Shown: positions 14,277-22,380, counted from the stretch's first letter. The stretch is DNA of 29,806 bases from a bacterium (GCA_027622355.1 JAQBZT010000005.1:1-29806), one strand, 5' to 3'. The notes: generated by a model not told the origin, from the letters alone. A program made the numbers and translations.

Positions 14277-14729
14277 CTAGCCGAGAGCCTTCGCCAAAGC
14301 CTCGCCGCGGGCCCGCATATCGCGGGGGTGGATCTCGCCGTGGGGGAGAAAGGCCATCGCGACGTAAATATGCTCCTTGCCGTCCTTGACGACACGGTTC
14401 CGGAAAAGGGGCTGCGGAAAGCAGGTACTTTCGGGTTCGGCGTGGGAGAGGTAGACCTGGTCGCGGTAATACAGGTAGGAGATCGCCACCCGGGGGGGCA
14501 CCCAGCGCTCCCGAAGGATGTTTCCTGCGGTGTCCATCTCCTGGACGCGGCCGCCGAAGCCGGTGGTGAAACCGTTTCCAAAGACGAACGAGCCCGACTG
14601 GATGGCGTCGCAGTTGTCGAGTTCGGCGAGCTGCACATAAGGGGTGTTGAGCGGGTCCCACCCCTCGGGAAGCGCGAGTTCGTTCACCCCGCAGGCCGGG
14701 CACACAAAGGTTCTTTCGATTTCAAGCAT
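14277..14729 (-). CDS. Hypothetical protein with N-terminal CPAC
   Basis: 150 residues from ATG 14729 on the minus strand. The N-terminus (ERTFVCPACGVNELALP) has a single CxxC that may be half of a zinc site. The body is beta-rich with FVFGNGFTTGFGGRVQEMD, YYRDQVYLSHAEPES and HIYVAMAFLPHGEIHPRDM. No catalytic motif is recognised and no signal peptide is present. It is flanked by the small membrane gene (convergent) and the EEP-domain gene (divergent), so its promoter lies in the 170-bp gap upstream. Codon use and GC third positions support a real gene. Confidence 0.65.
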   Translation of the reverse strand: MLEIERTFVCPACGVNELALPEGWDPLNTPYVQLAELDNCDAIQSGSFVFGNGFTTGFGGRVQEMDTAGNILRERWVPPRVAISYLYYRDQVYLSHAEPESTCFPQPLFRNRVVKDGKEHIYVAMAFLPHGEIHPRDMRARGEALAKALG

Positions 14730-14900
14730 AATTCAAGGTTTCTCCTGCGGGGCGGGCCCACAGGAGCCCTCCCCGCGATGGGTGTAAAATATGTAGACTC
14801 GAAGCGGATCGTGCCAGAGGCGCGGAGGAGGCGCAAGAAGAAATAGCCCGGGGAAGGGCGTTCGCCTCGATCGCCCTGAAGGCGCGGAAAGGCGGGACGG

Positions 14901-16025
14901 ATGCTTTCGCGAATGGAGGAATGGGGATTTTTCCCGCCCCGGACGCTGGGCGCTTACGTGGCGCTCGCCGCCTTGGGGCTGCTCTGGCTGGCGACCCTGA
15001 TCGATCTGGCGCTTTGGTTCGGGCGCTTGGCGGGGCAGTATTCTTCCAAGGCGAATTACGCGAGCCATTTGTGGCCCTACATCTCTCTCGGGGGCGCCGT
15101 GATCGGCCTTCTGGCGCGCGGCGTGCCCAATGTGCTTCGATCGATCCCGACGGTGTGGCTTCTTGTTTCCCTCGGAATTCTTCATGCGCACATGCTCTCT
15201 CCCTCCCCGTCGCTCCCCGCGCTTGAGGGACCCGCGCTTCGGGTGATGACATTCAACCTGAGCAATATGCAGGACGTGCGCCGCTCGTCGCTCTCTTTTT
15301 TCAAGAAGAAGCTCAATCTGGACGTTCTTTTTCTCCAGGAAGTGTGGGGAGACGCCGAGCACGGAGACCGCCCCCGTTTCATGGATGCCATGCAGGAGCT
15401 TCCCTACACCGCGTGGCACCATTCAGCGGACATCGGATCGGGCACCGGTTTGGGGATATTGAGCCGCTACCCCCTGCGGGATGTCCGGACGATTCCGCTC
15501 CCCTCGGTCCCGTTTCGCGGCGCCGTTTGCTCGGAAACAGTTCTTTTGACGGCCAAGCTGTCGGTGGAAAAAGAAACCATCCGCGTCGGAACGGTTCACC
15601 TTTGCCCGCCGGCGGTTCCCTGGTTGGACAATAAGCTTCGGCCTGTCGGCATCTCTCTCGGGTCGTTGTGGAGATGGCCTCGAAGGGTCCGGTACTTCGC
15701 ATACGCCCGAAGGTCTCAATTGGCCATGCTCCGGCTTTTCGCGGACGGCGGAGAGGAGCCGGTCATCCTCGCCGGAGGTTTTAACGCGACTCCCTACAGT
15801 CTGGGTTTGTTCCGCGTCGGCCGCTCTCTGAAGAACGCTTTTCGGGAAAGAGGGTCCGGTTTTGGTTTCACGTATTTTATGGGTCTTTTCGGGGTGTCCA
15901 TCGATCACATTTTGTTTTCTGAAGGTTTTCGGGCCCGCGCCGCGGAGGTGATCAGCGAACCGGTATTGTCCGATCACCGGCCGATGGAGGCGTTGCTTGA
16001 AATTCTCTCGAAGGGTAAAACGTAG
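14901..16025 (+). CDS. Membrane-anchored endonuclease/exonuclease/phosphatase-fold protein with altered catalytic motif
   Basis: 374 residues. The first 100 contain three hydrophobic helices, as in the YafD-like family. The EEP domain begins at about residue 114 with RVMTFNLSN, followed by the metal-binding Glu147 in LQEVWG, GTVHL, and the ends SIDHILFS and SDHRPM. The invariant GDFN motif reads AGGFN: the catalytic Asp is Gly293. All other motifs look intact, so the protein may be inactive or use another residue; a single base change or sequencing error (GAC to GGC type) is also possible. The probable site of action is outside the inner membrane. Confidence 0.75.
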   Translation: MLSRMEEWGFFPPRTLGAYVALAALGLLWLATLIDLALWFGRLAGQYSSKANYASHLWPYISLGGAVIGLLARGVPNVLRSIPTVWLLVSLGILHAHMLSPSPSLPALEGPALRVMTFNLSNMQDVRRSSLSFFKKKLNLDVLFLQEVWGDAEHGDRPRFMDAMQELPYTAWHHSADIGSGTGLGILSRYPLRDVRTIPLPSVPFRGAVCSETVLLTAKLSVEKETIRVGTVHLCPPAVPWLDNKLRPVGISLGSLWRWPRRVRYFAYARRSQLAMLRLFADGGEEPVILAGGFNATPYSLGLFRVGRSLKNAFRERGSGFGFTYFMGLFGVSIDHILFSEGFRARAAEVISEPVLSDHRPMEALLEILSKGKT

Positions 16026-16064
16026 GCCTCATCTCATTTTTGGCCGCCGCTGAGGGGCACATAC

Positions 16065-16946
16065 ATGCGCCGCAGTGCCCGCGTCTTTTTTGCCGCGCTT
16101 GGACTTCTGGGCGCAATTTTCCTGGTCAATCGCGATGTCCGCGATGATCTTTTTCTAAGGCCGGCTTTCGCAGCGGGCCTGCCAAGGGAGATCATCGGAG
16201 CGGACGGAGCCCCCATGGTGCTCGTTCCCAGGGGAGAGTTCCTGATGGGCGCGCAGCCGGGAAATTTCATATTCGGCGACAACGAGCGTCCTCCCCGTCT
16301 GGTATATCTGGATGATTTCTACATCGACAAATTCGAAGTGACCAACCGGCGGTTTCTCAAGATTTTAAAACCGGCCGAATCCTACTCCGGGACGTTTCTC
16401 CAGCCCGAACAGCCGATCGTCGGCGTCACGTGGTATCAGGCCAGGGATTATTGTACCCAGGTGAAAAAACGTCTTCCCACCGAAGCGGAGTGGGAGAAGG
16501 CCGCGCGCGGGACGGACGGTCGCACTTATCCCTGGGGCAACGAGCCGGCGACCTGCGATCGCGCCATCATGGGCGGGGAGATCCCCTCTTGCGACAAGGG
16601 GTATTCCACATGGGAGGTGGGGAGCCGTCCGGCGGGCCGGAGCCCCTACGGCGCGCTGGACATGGCGGGAAACGCGATGGAATGGGTGAGGGATTGGTAT
16701 TCCGAAAATTACTACAAACAAGGCGCCAAGCGGAACCCCGGAGGGCCGCGCAATGGCGATCTTCGGGTGCTGCGCGGCGGCGCCTGGTTCAACAGCGCAA
16801 AGCTGATGCGCACGTCTTTTCGGACGGGATTTGATCCGAACAAAGCCAATCACGGCGTGGGATTCCGGTGCGCCCGCAAGGCGACGGTGGGGTTTGTCCA
16901 GCGGATGCGCGCCCTGCGGCCCCGGGTGGCGTGGTACCGGAGGTGA
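16065..16946 (+). CDS. SUMF1/formylglycine-generating-enzyme-domain protein
   Basis: 293 residues with an N-terminal signal anchor (VFFAALGLLGAIFLV). The SUMF1 fold is shown by MVLVPRGEFLMG, DDFYIDKFEVTNRRF, PIVGVTWYQARDYC, KRLPTEAEWEKAARG, PWGN, GNAMEWVRDWY, VLRGGAW and GVGFRCAR. The paired catalytic cysteines of sulfatase-modifying FGE are not recognisable near the end, so this is more likely one of the many bacterial SUMF1-domain proteins of unknown activity. It follows the EEP gene by 39 bp and could share its transcript. Extracytoplasmic location inferred. Confidence 0.85.
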   Translation: MRRSARVFFAALGLLGAIFLVNRDVRDDLFLRPAFAAGLPREIIGADGAPMVLVPRGEFLMGAQPGNFIFGDNERPPRLVYLDDFYIDKFEVTNRRFLKILKPAESYSGTFLQPEQPIVGVTWYQARDYCTQVKKRLPTEAEWEKAARGTDGRTYPWGNEPATCDRAIMGGEIPSCDKGYSTWEVGSRPAGRSPYGALDMAGNAMEWVRDWYSENYYKQGAKRNPGGPRNGDLRVLRGGAWFNSAKLMRTSFRTGFDPNKANHGVGFRCARKATVGFVQRMRALRPRVAWYRR

Positions 16947-16952
16947 GAAGTT

Positions 16953-17264
16953 TTATTCGGTTTTGCCCTGTGCTTTTTCTCTCCCCCTCCACAGCTTGAG
17001 CAAAATCTGCGTCCGGAACCGGGAAAATCGCTTGTAGGAGTGAAACACAGCGAACCCAAGCACCATCACCGCGAAAAGGCCGCCGTACCACGCCGGGATA
17101 TACCGGGCCATCGCAAACAGCAGGACGAGAATTCCCGCCGAGAGAAGAATGCTACGGGGGGCCCAGATTTCCGGCTGCGCATTTTCATATTTTTGATCGA
17201 GGCGGGAGAGAAATCCCTGCTCACCCCTTGTCAGAGAAGATGCGGTTTCCTTTTTTTCGTCCAT
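16953..17264 (-). CDS. Small two-helix membrane protein
   Basis: 103 residues. A charged N-terminus with a predicted helical stretch (GEQGFLSRLDQKYEN) precedes two adjacent membrane helices (ILLSAGILVLLFAMARYIPA and GGLFAVMVLGFAVFH) and a basic cytoplasmic tail (KRFSRFR, KLWRGREKAQ). No family recognised. It lies 20 bp after the glutamate dehydrogenase stop and is probably the last gene of that minus-strand operon, converging on the SUMF1-domain gene. Confidence 0.6.
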   Translation of the reverse strand: MDEKKETASSLTRGEQGFLSRLDQKYENAQPEIWAPRSILLSAGILVLLFAMARYIPAWYGGLFAVMVLGFAVFHSYKRFSRFRTQILLKLWRGREKAQGKTE

Positions 17265-17284
17265 GGCGTTTTTCCTGTCCTGTG

Positions 17285-18595
17285 TCAGGGGTAAAGACCT
17301 CGCAGTTTTTTGGCCTCAGCCACCCGCTGTACGCCGAGTATCAAGGCGGCGCGGCGGAGCGACACCTCTTTTTGCTCGGACATGGTTTTCACCTCATGGA
17401 ACGCCCGGGCCATGATTTTGCGGAGCCGGGCGTCCACTTCGTCGGCTTCCCAGAAAAAATGCTGCGTATCCTGAACCCATTCGAGATAGGAGACCGTCAC
17501 GCCCCCCGCATTGGCAAGAACATCCGGTAAGATGATGACATTTTTTTCGGCGAGAATATCGTCCGCCTCCGGCGTGACGGGGCCGTTCGCGCCCTCGAGA
17601 ATGAAGCGGCACCTGAGCCGATCGGCGTTCTCTTTGGTGATGACGCCGCCGAGCGCCGCGGGCACCAGCAGGTCGCATCTTTCGTAGAGAAGCTCTTCTT
17701 TCGGCATCTCCTCCGCGCCCGGAAATCCCTTGATTTCATCCCCATTTTCCAGTTTGTGGCGGATGAGGGACTGAACGTCGAGACCTTTCTCGTTTCGAAT
17801 GGCCCCCGTCCGGTCTCCCACGGCCACGATTTTCGTGCCGAGCGCATCGAGAGAAGCCGCCGCCACGGAGCCGACGTTGCCGAATCCCTGAATGACGGCG
17901 GTCATCTCCGCCGGGTTCCAGCCCCATGATTTGCACGCGTGCTCGAAGACATAAACGGCTCCCTTGCCCGTGGCTTCGGCGCGGAGAAGCGAGCCGCCGA
18001 GAAGAACGGGTTTGCTCGTCACGGCGCCGTGAACGGTGTGGCCGCTGATCATCGAATAGGTGTCCATCATCCAGGCCATGATCTGTTCGTTGGTCCCCAT
18101 GTCCGGCGCGGGGATGTCCATTTCAGGGCCGATGAAGGGGAGGAGCTCCGCGGTGAACCGGCGGGTGAGGCCCTCGAGCTCGCGTTGCGAGAGTTCGTAA
18201 GGTTTTACGGCGACGCCGCCTTTTGCGCCGCCGTAGGGAAGATTCATGAGAGAGCACTTCCAGCTCATCCACATGGCCAGTGCGGCGACCTCGCCGAGGC
18301 TGACATCTTCCTGGTAGCGGATGCCGCCTTTGGATGGTCCCAGGGTCAGATTGTGCTGGACGCGGTAGCCGGCGAAGACGCGCGTCGATCCATTGTCCAT
18401 TTTCACGGGAATCGAGACGAGCAGCGCGCGCTTGGGCTGGCGGAGCCTTTGGTGGATGCCATCATCGAGATGAAGAAGGCACGCCGTATCGTCGAGTTGG
18501 GCCAAGGCGGCGCGGTACATCGGAGAGTCGCACTCGCGCAGATAGGGATTTCCGGAAATCAGGTTTTCCTCGCTGGTCTTCACTTTCCCTTCCAT
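17285..18595 (-). CDS. gdhA: Glutamate dehydrogenase (Glu/Leu/Phe/Val family)
   Basis: 436 residues from ATG 18595, giving the MEGKVKTSEENL start; an in-frame upstream extension inside the enoyl-CoA hydratase gene is less likely. It interconverts glutamate and 2-oxoglutarate with ammonia. Visible signatures are the catalytic-lysine loop LPYGGAKGGV, GPSKGGIRY, DIPAPDMGTN and the dinucleotide fold IQGFGNVGSVAA. The absence of an obvious NADP-type insertion and the length are typical of hexameric family II enzymes; cofactor choice cannot be settled by eye. Its start overlaps the hydratase stop by 16 bases, so the two are translationally coupled, perhaps for amino-acid catabolism. Confidence 0.93.
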   Translation of the reverse strand: MEGKVKTSEENLISGNPYLRECDSPMYRAALAQLDDTACLLHLDDGIHQRLRQPKRALLVSIPVKMDNGSTRVFAGYRVQHNLTLGPSKGGIRYQEDVSLGEVAALAMWMSWKCSLMNLPYGGAKGGVAVKPYELSQRELEGLTRRFTAELLPFIGPEMDIPAPDMGTNEQIMAWMMDTYSMISGHTVHGAVTSKPVLLGGSLLRAEATGKGAVYVFEHACKSWGWNPAEMTAVIQGFGNVGSVAAASLDALGTKIVAVGDRTGAIRNEKGLDVQSLIRHKLENGDEIKGFPGAEEMPKEELLYERCDLLVPAALGGVITKENADRLRCRFILEGANGPVTPEADDILAEKNVIILPDVLANAGGVTVSYLEWVQDTQHFFWEADEVDARLRKIMARAFHEVKTMSEQKEVSLRRAALILGVQRVAEAKKLRGLYP

Positions 18596-19356
18596 TTGGG
18601 CTTCCGCTTTTCCAAAAAAGCGTTGATTCCCTCGGCCTTGTCCTCCGTTTCGCAAAGCGCCCCCTGGGCGAATTTTTCCAGCGCGAGCCCGGCCGCGATG
18701 CTTCCCTCCATGCCGGAGTGGATCATGGCTTTCATGAACCGAGGCACCATCGGCGCAAAGGCGGCCAGATGATCGGCCATGCGGCGGACGGTGGGCATCA
18801 GCTCCTCGAGCGGAACGACGCGTGTCACCAAGCCCATGCGGAGCGCCTGCTCAGCGTCAATGGTCTCGCCCATCAAGAGCATCTCCATGGCCCATGCGCG
18901 GCCGATGAGCCGCGGCAGTCTCTGGGTGGCCCCGCCGCCCGGAATGATGCCGAGCTTGCCCTCCGGGGTGGCGAAGCGGGCGTTTTCGGCGGCGACGCGC
19001 AGATCGCAGCCCAGGGCGACTTCCAAGCCGCCCCCCATGCAGTATCCGTTGATCGCCGCAATCGTGGGCTTGGGGGTGCGCTCGAGCCGTTCCGCGACGC
19101 CCTGGACGAGCGGCTCCAGCGCCTTGCGGAGGTCGCGGTATTTCACCTCGCTCAGGTCGGAGCCCGAGGCGAAGGATTTCTCGCCCGCCCCCGTGATGGC
19201 AATCACGCGGACGGAGTCGTCTTCTCCCGCCGCAGCGATGGCGACATGGAGATCGTCCAGCGTGTCCAGAGAAACCGCGTTGTGCTTATCGGGGCGATTG
19301 ATGGTGATGAGAGCAAGCGGCCCCTCGATGCCGTAAAGAAGATTTTTGTACGCCAT
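18580..19356 (-). CDS. Enoyl-CoA hydratase/isomerase family protein
   Basis: 258 residues. It begins MAYKNLLYGIEGPLALITIN and contains NRPDKHNAVS, the oxyanion-hole region FASGSDLSE and KPTIAAINGYCMGGG, and the CoA site GIIPGGGATQRLPRLIG. A glutamate of the usual catalytic pair is visible at EGKLGI. Such crotonases hydrate trans-2-enoyl-CoA in fatty-acid or amino-acid breakdown. Coupling to glutamate dehydrogenase suggests amino-acid degradation, but substrate is unknown. The codon use is ordinary. Confidence 0.9.
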   Translation of the reverse strand: MAYKNLLYGIEGPLALITINRPDKHNAVSLDTLDDLHVAIAAAGEDDSVRVIAITGAGEKSFASGSDLSEVKYRDLRKALEPLVQGVAERLERTPKPTIAAINGYCMGGGLEVALGCDLRVAAENARFATPEGKLGIIPGGGATQRLPRLIGRAWAMEMLLMGETIDAEQALRMGLVTRVVPLEELMPTVRRMADHLAAFAPMVPRFMKAMIHSGMEGSIAAGLALEKFAQGALCETEDKAEGINAFLEKRKPKWKGK

Positions 19357-19381
19357 CTCGAATCCTCTGGGTGCGCGGGGC

Positions 19382-20044
19382 CTAACGATTCGTGGGGGTC
19401 ATTTTCTGGATGACCGACGAGAGTCCTTCGCTCAGCGCGGTACTGATCGTTTTTCGGATGATGCTGTCGAACGCCGCCAGTTCGCTCTGGGTGCCGGTGA
19501 ATTTGATGTTGATATCTTTGGGCGTCACTTCGACCGTGCGGGTCTGGATGCGGCGCGCCCGTGGATCTCCCAGGCGAAACTCCAGGATCACTGTCCCGCG
19601 CCGCTGGGCTTTGACGAATTGCCCGCGGTCGGTGAAATCGAGGATGCGGATTTTCCCGAAAAGCACATAGTCGGATTTCTGCTCGGAAACAGTGTCGAGA
19701 CTGCCGTCCCATGTTCCGCTACTGGTGCGGAAACCGGCATTCTGTAGCCGCTCGCGGACCATCTGCGTCAGCGATTCCGCGACAGGCCTTTGGTCCGGGA
19801 CGAGATCGACGATGAGGCGGTGGCGCACGTAGTGGCCGAGGCGGTCTTTCTGCTCCCGGTTGTCCTGAAACGGGGAAACGGCGATGGAGGGCACCTTCAC
19901 TCCCGCCGGAATCACGCGGGAGAATGCGGGGCCTTCGTAGTGAAGGGGCACGGCGTGGCGCTCCCGCTCGATGGCGCAGCCGGCGGCGCCGATCGCCAGC
20001 ACGAGCAGAACGATTTTCATGGCGGAGGATCGCATGTTTTTCAT
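19382..20044 (-). CDS. Uncharacterised lipoprotein (YajG-like)
   Basis: 220 residues. The N-terminus has a basic patch, hydrophobic core and IGAAGC lipobox, so it is exported and lipidated. The mature part has the alternating pattern PSIAVSPFQDNRE, VRHRLIVDLVP, MVRERLQNAGF and ADYVLFGKI-like strands found in outer-membrane-associated YajG and similar lipoproteins that bind other envelope components. An in-frame second start (MKIVLLV) at 20020 is possible. It is 25 bp upstream of the enoyl-CoA hydratase gene, though a functional link is not obvious. Confidence 0.7.
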   Translation of the reverse strand: MKNMRSSAMKIVLLVLAIGAAGCAIERERHAVPLHYEGPAFSRVIPAGVKVPSIAVSPFQDNREQKDRLGHYVRHRLIVDLVPDQRPVAESLTQMVRERLQNAGFRTSSGTWDGSLDTVSEQKSDYVLFGKIRILDFTDRGQFVKAQRRGTVILEFRLGDPRARRIQTRTVEVTPKDINIKFTGTQSELAAFDSIIRKTISTALSEGLSSVIQKMTPTNR

Positions 20045-20064
20045 GTCAGGTCTCTTTTGGAGGG

Positions 20065-20430
20065 TTAATTTTTTTCGCGCAGATAGTCATCGGTCCCGTC
20101 CAGCCAATCCCGCCGGATGGGGCTGAATATGTCGTAATCGATCGCCTCTTCATCGCCCACAACTTCGGCGCCATGGGGAACATTCGGGGGAATCAGAAGG
20201 GTTTGACCCGGCCCGACCTCGATTTTTTCACCGTCAATTTCGAAGAGGATCCTGCCCTTGAGCACATGGGAAATTTGTTCGTGAATGTGGCTGTGCCGTG
20301 GAACGATACAGCCAGGCTTGAGGACGAGCCGACAAAACATCTCGTTTTCGCCGACGATCATCTGCCGCGAAAAGCTGCCGGTCACTTGCTCGAGGGGCAT
20401 ATCGGACCAGTCGAATTTCCGGGCTCTCAT
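20065..20430 (-). CDS. Cupin-domain protein
   Basis: 121 residues from ATG 20430 (GGAG upstream); an earlier in-frame ATG at 20523 is less well supported. A single small beta barrel is indicated by cupin motif 1 PRHSHIHEQISHVLKGRILF (His, His, Glu metal ligands) and motif 2 LLIPPNVPHGAEV (His). It is cytoplasmic and may be a sugar isomerase, dioxygenase-like or regulatory cupin; no substrate can be read. It lies just upstream of the lipoprotein gene on the same strand. Confidence 0.8.
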   Translation of the reverse strand: MRARKFDWSDMPLEQVTGSFSRQMIVGENEMFCRLVLKPGCIVPRHSHIHEQISHVLKGRILFEIDGEKIEVGPGQTLLIPPNVPHGAEVVGDEEAIDYDIFSPIRRDWLDGTDDYLREKN

Positions 20431-20549
20431 CGGACTCCTCCCTGACGCTCGATTGGCGGGCCATAACGGAATACTACCGTATTCCGAAGAAGAAAAGGGA
20501 AAGCCAGGGAAAGGCGCTGCCATCTCTGCGGCCGGCGCCCGCGAAAGCG

Positions 20550-20822
20550 CTAGTAAACTGGGAGCCGGCGGGTGAAATCCTTTCGCAGGTTTCGTCCCTT
20601 TTTCAAGACGTAGTAATCAGGTCCGTAGCTGATTACACTGGTGATCGGCGGATTGGGGCAGGCTTTCGGGACGATCAGGTTGTTCTGGTTCTCGTCGCGG
20701 GGAAGATAGCGTTTTTCGTCTTCGGGCGTCAGTTCCACTTCTATCGCGCAGCCCGAGGACGCCGCCTGGCATTTTTCGCAGGAGGAGAATTTACTGAACT
20801 CACAGGGAATCTTCGTGCCCAT
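20550..20822 (-). CDS. Small Cys-rich hypothetical protein
   Basis: 90 residues from ATG 20822, supported by the promoter at 20854-20882. The N-terminus holds a cluster CEFSKFSSCEKCQAASSGC, which could bind a metal or iron-sulfur cluster, followed by an acidic stretch (ELTPEDEKRY) and another cysteine (ACPNPP). The C-terminus is basic (KKGRNLRKDFTRRLPVY). No family recognised. It is divergently placed from the Sec-peroxiredoxin gene, with a shared 340-bp intergenic region, so a redox role is possible but unproven. Confidence 0.6.
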   Translation of the reverse strand: MGTKIPCEFSKFSSCEKCQAASSGCAIEVELTPEDEKRYLPRDENQNNLIVPKACPNPPITSVISYGPDYYVLKKGRNLRKDFTRRLPVY

Positions 20823-20853
20823 TTTTTGTTTTCCTCTTTGAAATCCGGAGCCT

Positions 20854-20882
20854 ATGCTATTGAGGCTCAGATGGAGTGTCAA
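20854..20882 (-). promoter_or_regulatory. Sigma-70 promoter for the Cys-rich gene
   Basis: On the minus strand TTGACA (20882-20877), a 17-bp spacer and TAGCAT (20859-20854) sit about 30 bp upstream of the ATG at 20822. This is among the best promoter matches in the window. Confidence 0.6.
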
Positions 20883-21045
20883 GCAAAAGGCTTCCTCGTC
20901 GGCAGGGCTTCCAGATTGCGAGTGGTCGCTCCCGGTCATTTGGTTGTTATTCGATGGAAAAGTCTTGATTTCGGGGACATCGACCGTGGCGGGGAACGTG
21001 TAAATCATTGATTTTAAAATTCAGAAATCAATTAAATGAGATTAC

Positions 21046-21075
21046 TTGACGAAATCATTCAGGTTTGCGTATAAG
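21046..21075 (+). promoter_or_regulatory. Sigma-70 promoter for the first Sec-peroxiredoxin
   Basis: TTGACG (21046-21051), an 18-bp spacer and TATAAG (21070-21075) lie about 90 bp upstream of the ATG at 21167. The candidate operator dyad at 21008-21031 is immediately upstream. Confidence 0.6.
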
Positions 21076-21166
21076 CAGGTGCGGATCAATTTCATCGGAG
21101 ATTTCAGGGTGCGGGCGGTCGAACCGGCCATCTGCCTTTTTGTTCTTTACTCTCGGAGGGCATGCA

Positions 21167-21664
21167 ATGCCACGGATGTCGCAAAAAATGCTCGATTCGG
21201 GGGATGCGTTTCCCAGTTTGACCGTTTCCAAGGTCGGCGGCGGCCAGATCAACCTGCCGGGCGATCTGGCGGGCAACTGGGGCGTGGTTCTCCTGTATCG
21301 GGGACACTGGTGACCCTACTGCAAGCAGCAGTTGAGCGCCTTCTCCAAGGCTTCCAAGCTGGCCGAAGAAGGCATCAACGTTGTTGCCGCTTCCGTGGAC
21401 ACGGAAGAAGAAGCAAAGAAGACGATTGGAGAGGCCGGGGTGAATTTCCCGGTCGGCTACGGTCTCGACAACGCCAAGATTTCCGAGGTGACCGGCTGCT
21501 TCTACGAAGAGAAGCGCAAGATTCTTCACAGCACGGGCTATGTACTTCGCCCCGACGGCACCGTTGCGGTTGCCGTCTACAGCTCAGGCCCGATCGGCCG
21601 CCTCGTCTGGCAGGATGTGCTCGCCCTCGTGCAGTTCTACAAAAAGATGGCGGCAGGCAAGTAG
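21167..21664 (+). CDS. Selenocysteine-containing peroxiredoxin-like protein (first copy)
   Basis: 165 residues when TGA 21311-21313 is read as Sec49. ATG 21167 has a GGAGGG ribosome site. The AhpC/TSA-like fold is clear: DAFPSLTVSK, DLAGNWGVVLLYRGHWUPYC, KASKLAEEGINVVAASVD, FPVGYGLD and VYSSGPIGRLVWQDVLAL. The active-site motif WCPYC becomes WUPYC, a Sec49-x-x-Cys52 pair, so Sec is the probable peroxidatic residue and Cys52 the resolving partner. A 5-bp hairpin at 21318-21332 follows. Sec-peroxiredoxins are an established class and the frame is intact to its TAG. It likely reduces peroxides using thioredoxin or the TrxB-like enzyme in this region. Confidence 0.93.
21318..21332 (+). promoter_or_regulatory. 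Candidate SECIS hairpin, first peroxiredoxin
   Basis: ACTGC and GCAGT pair around the loop AAGCA, starting four bases after the TGA. The paralogue at 21954 has the same CTGC/GCAG stem at the same distance but a different loop. Part of this similarity is forced by the conserved protein sequence, so the RNA role is only suggested. Confidence 0.35.
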
Positions 21665-21684
21665 TTTCCAGGAATCTTTTCGCG

Positions 21685-21719
21685 AAACGCCCTCCCGGTC
21701 TACCCGGGGGGGCGTTTTT
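21685..21719 (+). terminator. Strong intrinsic terminator after the first peroxiredoxin
   Basis: A 14-base-pair stem, with one G-T pair and a five-base loop (TCTAC), runs from AAACGCCC to GGGCGTTT and ends in a T tract. It separates the two tandem peroxiredoxin genes into independent units. Confidence 0.85.
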
Positions 21720-21732
21720 GCTGGAGCGCCGA

Positions 21733-21761
21733 TTGAAGCGTGCCTCCCCGTCCGCTAAAAT
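21733..21761 (+). promoter_or_regulatory. Sigma-70 promoter for the second Sec-peroxiredoxin
   Basis: TTGAAG (21733-21738), an exact 17-bp spacer and TAAAAT (21756-21761) lie 40 bp upstream of the ATG at 21802 and downstream of the preceding terminator. Confidence 0.65.
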
Positions 21762-21801
21762 GCGGCTTCCTGATATTTCACGTGCGGTGAGGAGATAAAA
21801 A

Positions 21802-22326
21802 ATGGCCACGATGAACGAACGTCAGCTCGATACGGGAGACGTCTTTCCGGATCTTGCATTCAAGAAATTAGGTGGCGGGACAATCTCCCTTCCCGGCGAT
21901 CTGGCGGGAAACTGGGGCGTCATTCTTTTTTACCGGGGCTACTGGTGACCCTACTGCCTGGTGCAGCTAGAAGCCTTCGCGCGGGCGAAAGATCGGCTCG
22001 ACGCGGAAGGAATCAAGGTTGTCGCCGCCTCCGTGGACACGGAGGAAGTGGTTCGCAAGACGGTGGAAGAGAAGAAAGTCAACTTTCCTATCTCTTATGA
22101 GGTCGATTCACTGGAGATATCGCGCCTCACCGGCGCCTACTATCAGAAGGAACCGCTTCCGGATCGGCCGCCCCACTTCCTGCACACGACCGATTTTCTC
22201 TTGACCCCCGATGGCATCGTGAACATCGCCGTCTACAGTTCGGGGCCGCTCGGAAGGCTCGTCTGGCAGGACGTGATCCAGGCGGTTCAGTTCCGAAAGA
22301 AGAAGATGGTCGCTGCGCAGAAGTAA
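21802..22326 (+). CDS. Selenocysteine-containing peroxiredoxin-like protein (second copy)
   Basis: 174 residues when TGA 21946-21948 is read as Sec49, the same residue number as in the first copy. ATG 21802 follows GGAGAT. The two proteins share most of their length: LPGDLAGNWGV, the active site YRGYWUPYC, VVAASVDTEE, FPISYEVD and IAVYSSGPLGRLVWQDVI. This copy has a short insertion (YYQKEPLPDRPPHFLHTT) where the first has YEEKRK. The tandem arrangement shows a gene duplication in which both copies kept Sec, good evidence that the TGA codons are functional. It has its own promoter and a perfect terminator. Substrates of the two copies may differ. Confidence 0.93.
21954..21966 (+). promoter_or_regulatory. 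Candidate SECIS hairpin, second peroxiredoxin
   Basis: CTGC and GCAG pair around the loop CTGGT, which contains the GG often seen in bacterial SECIS apical loops, five bases after the TGA. The stem is shared with the paralogue. Short and therefore tentative. Confidence 0.35.
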
Positions 22327-22344
22327 GCGGAAAAAGAACCACAA

Positions 22345-22374
22345 AGCCGGGGGAGTAATCCCCCGGTTCTTTTG
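22345..22374. terminator. Bidirectional intrinsic terminator
   Basis: CCGGGGGA and TCCCCCGG form a perfect eight-base-pair stem with the loop GTAA, flanked by A-rich and T-rich runs. It ends the second peroxiredoxin and, read the other way, the minus-strand cyclase operon. Confidence 0.8.
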
Positions 22375-22380
22375 TGCGGG

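Larger units (their letters stand above)
20823..21166. other. Divergent intergenic region before the Sec-peroxiredoxin
   Basis: It holds two outward-facing promoters (20854-20882 minus, 21046-21075 plus). It also holds a perfect inverted repeat of TTGATTT (21008-21014) and AAATCAA (21025-21031), 14 bp upstream of the plus-strand -35 box, inside an AT-rich patch unusual for this genome. The repeat could be an operator for an oxidative-stress regulator. No gene is seen here. Confidence 0.45.
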
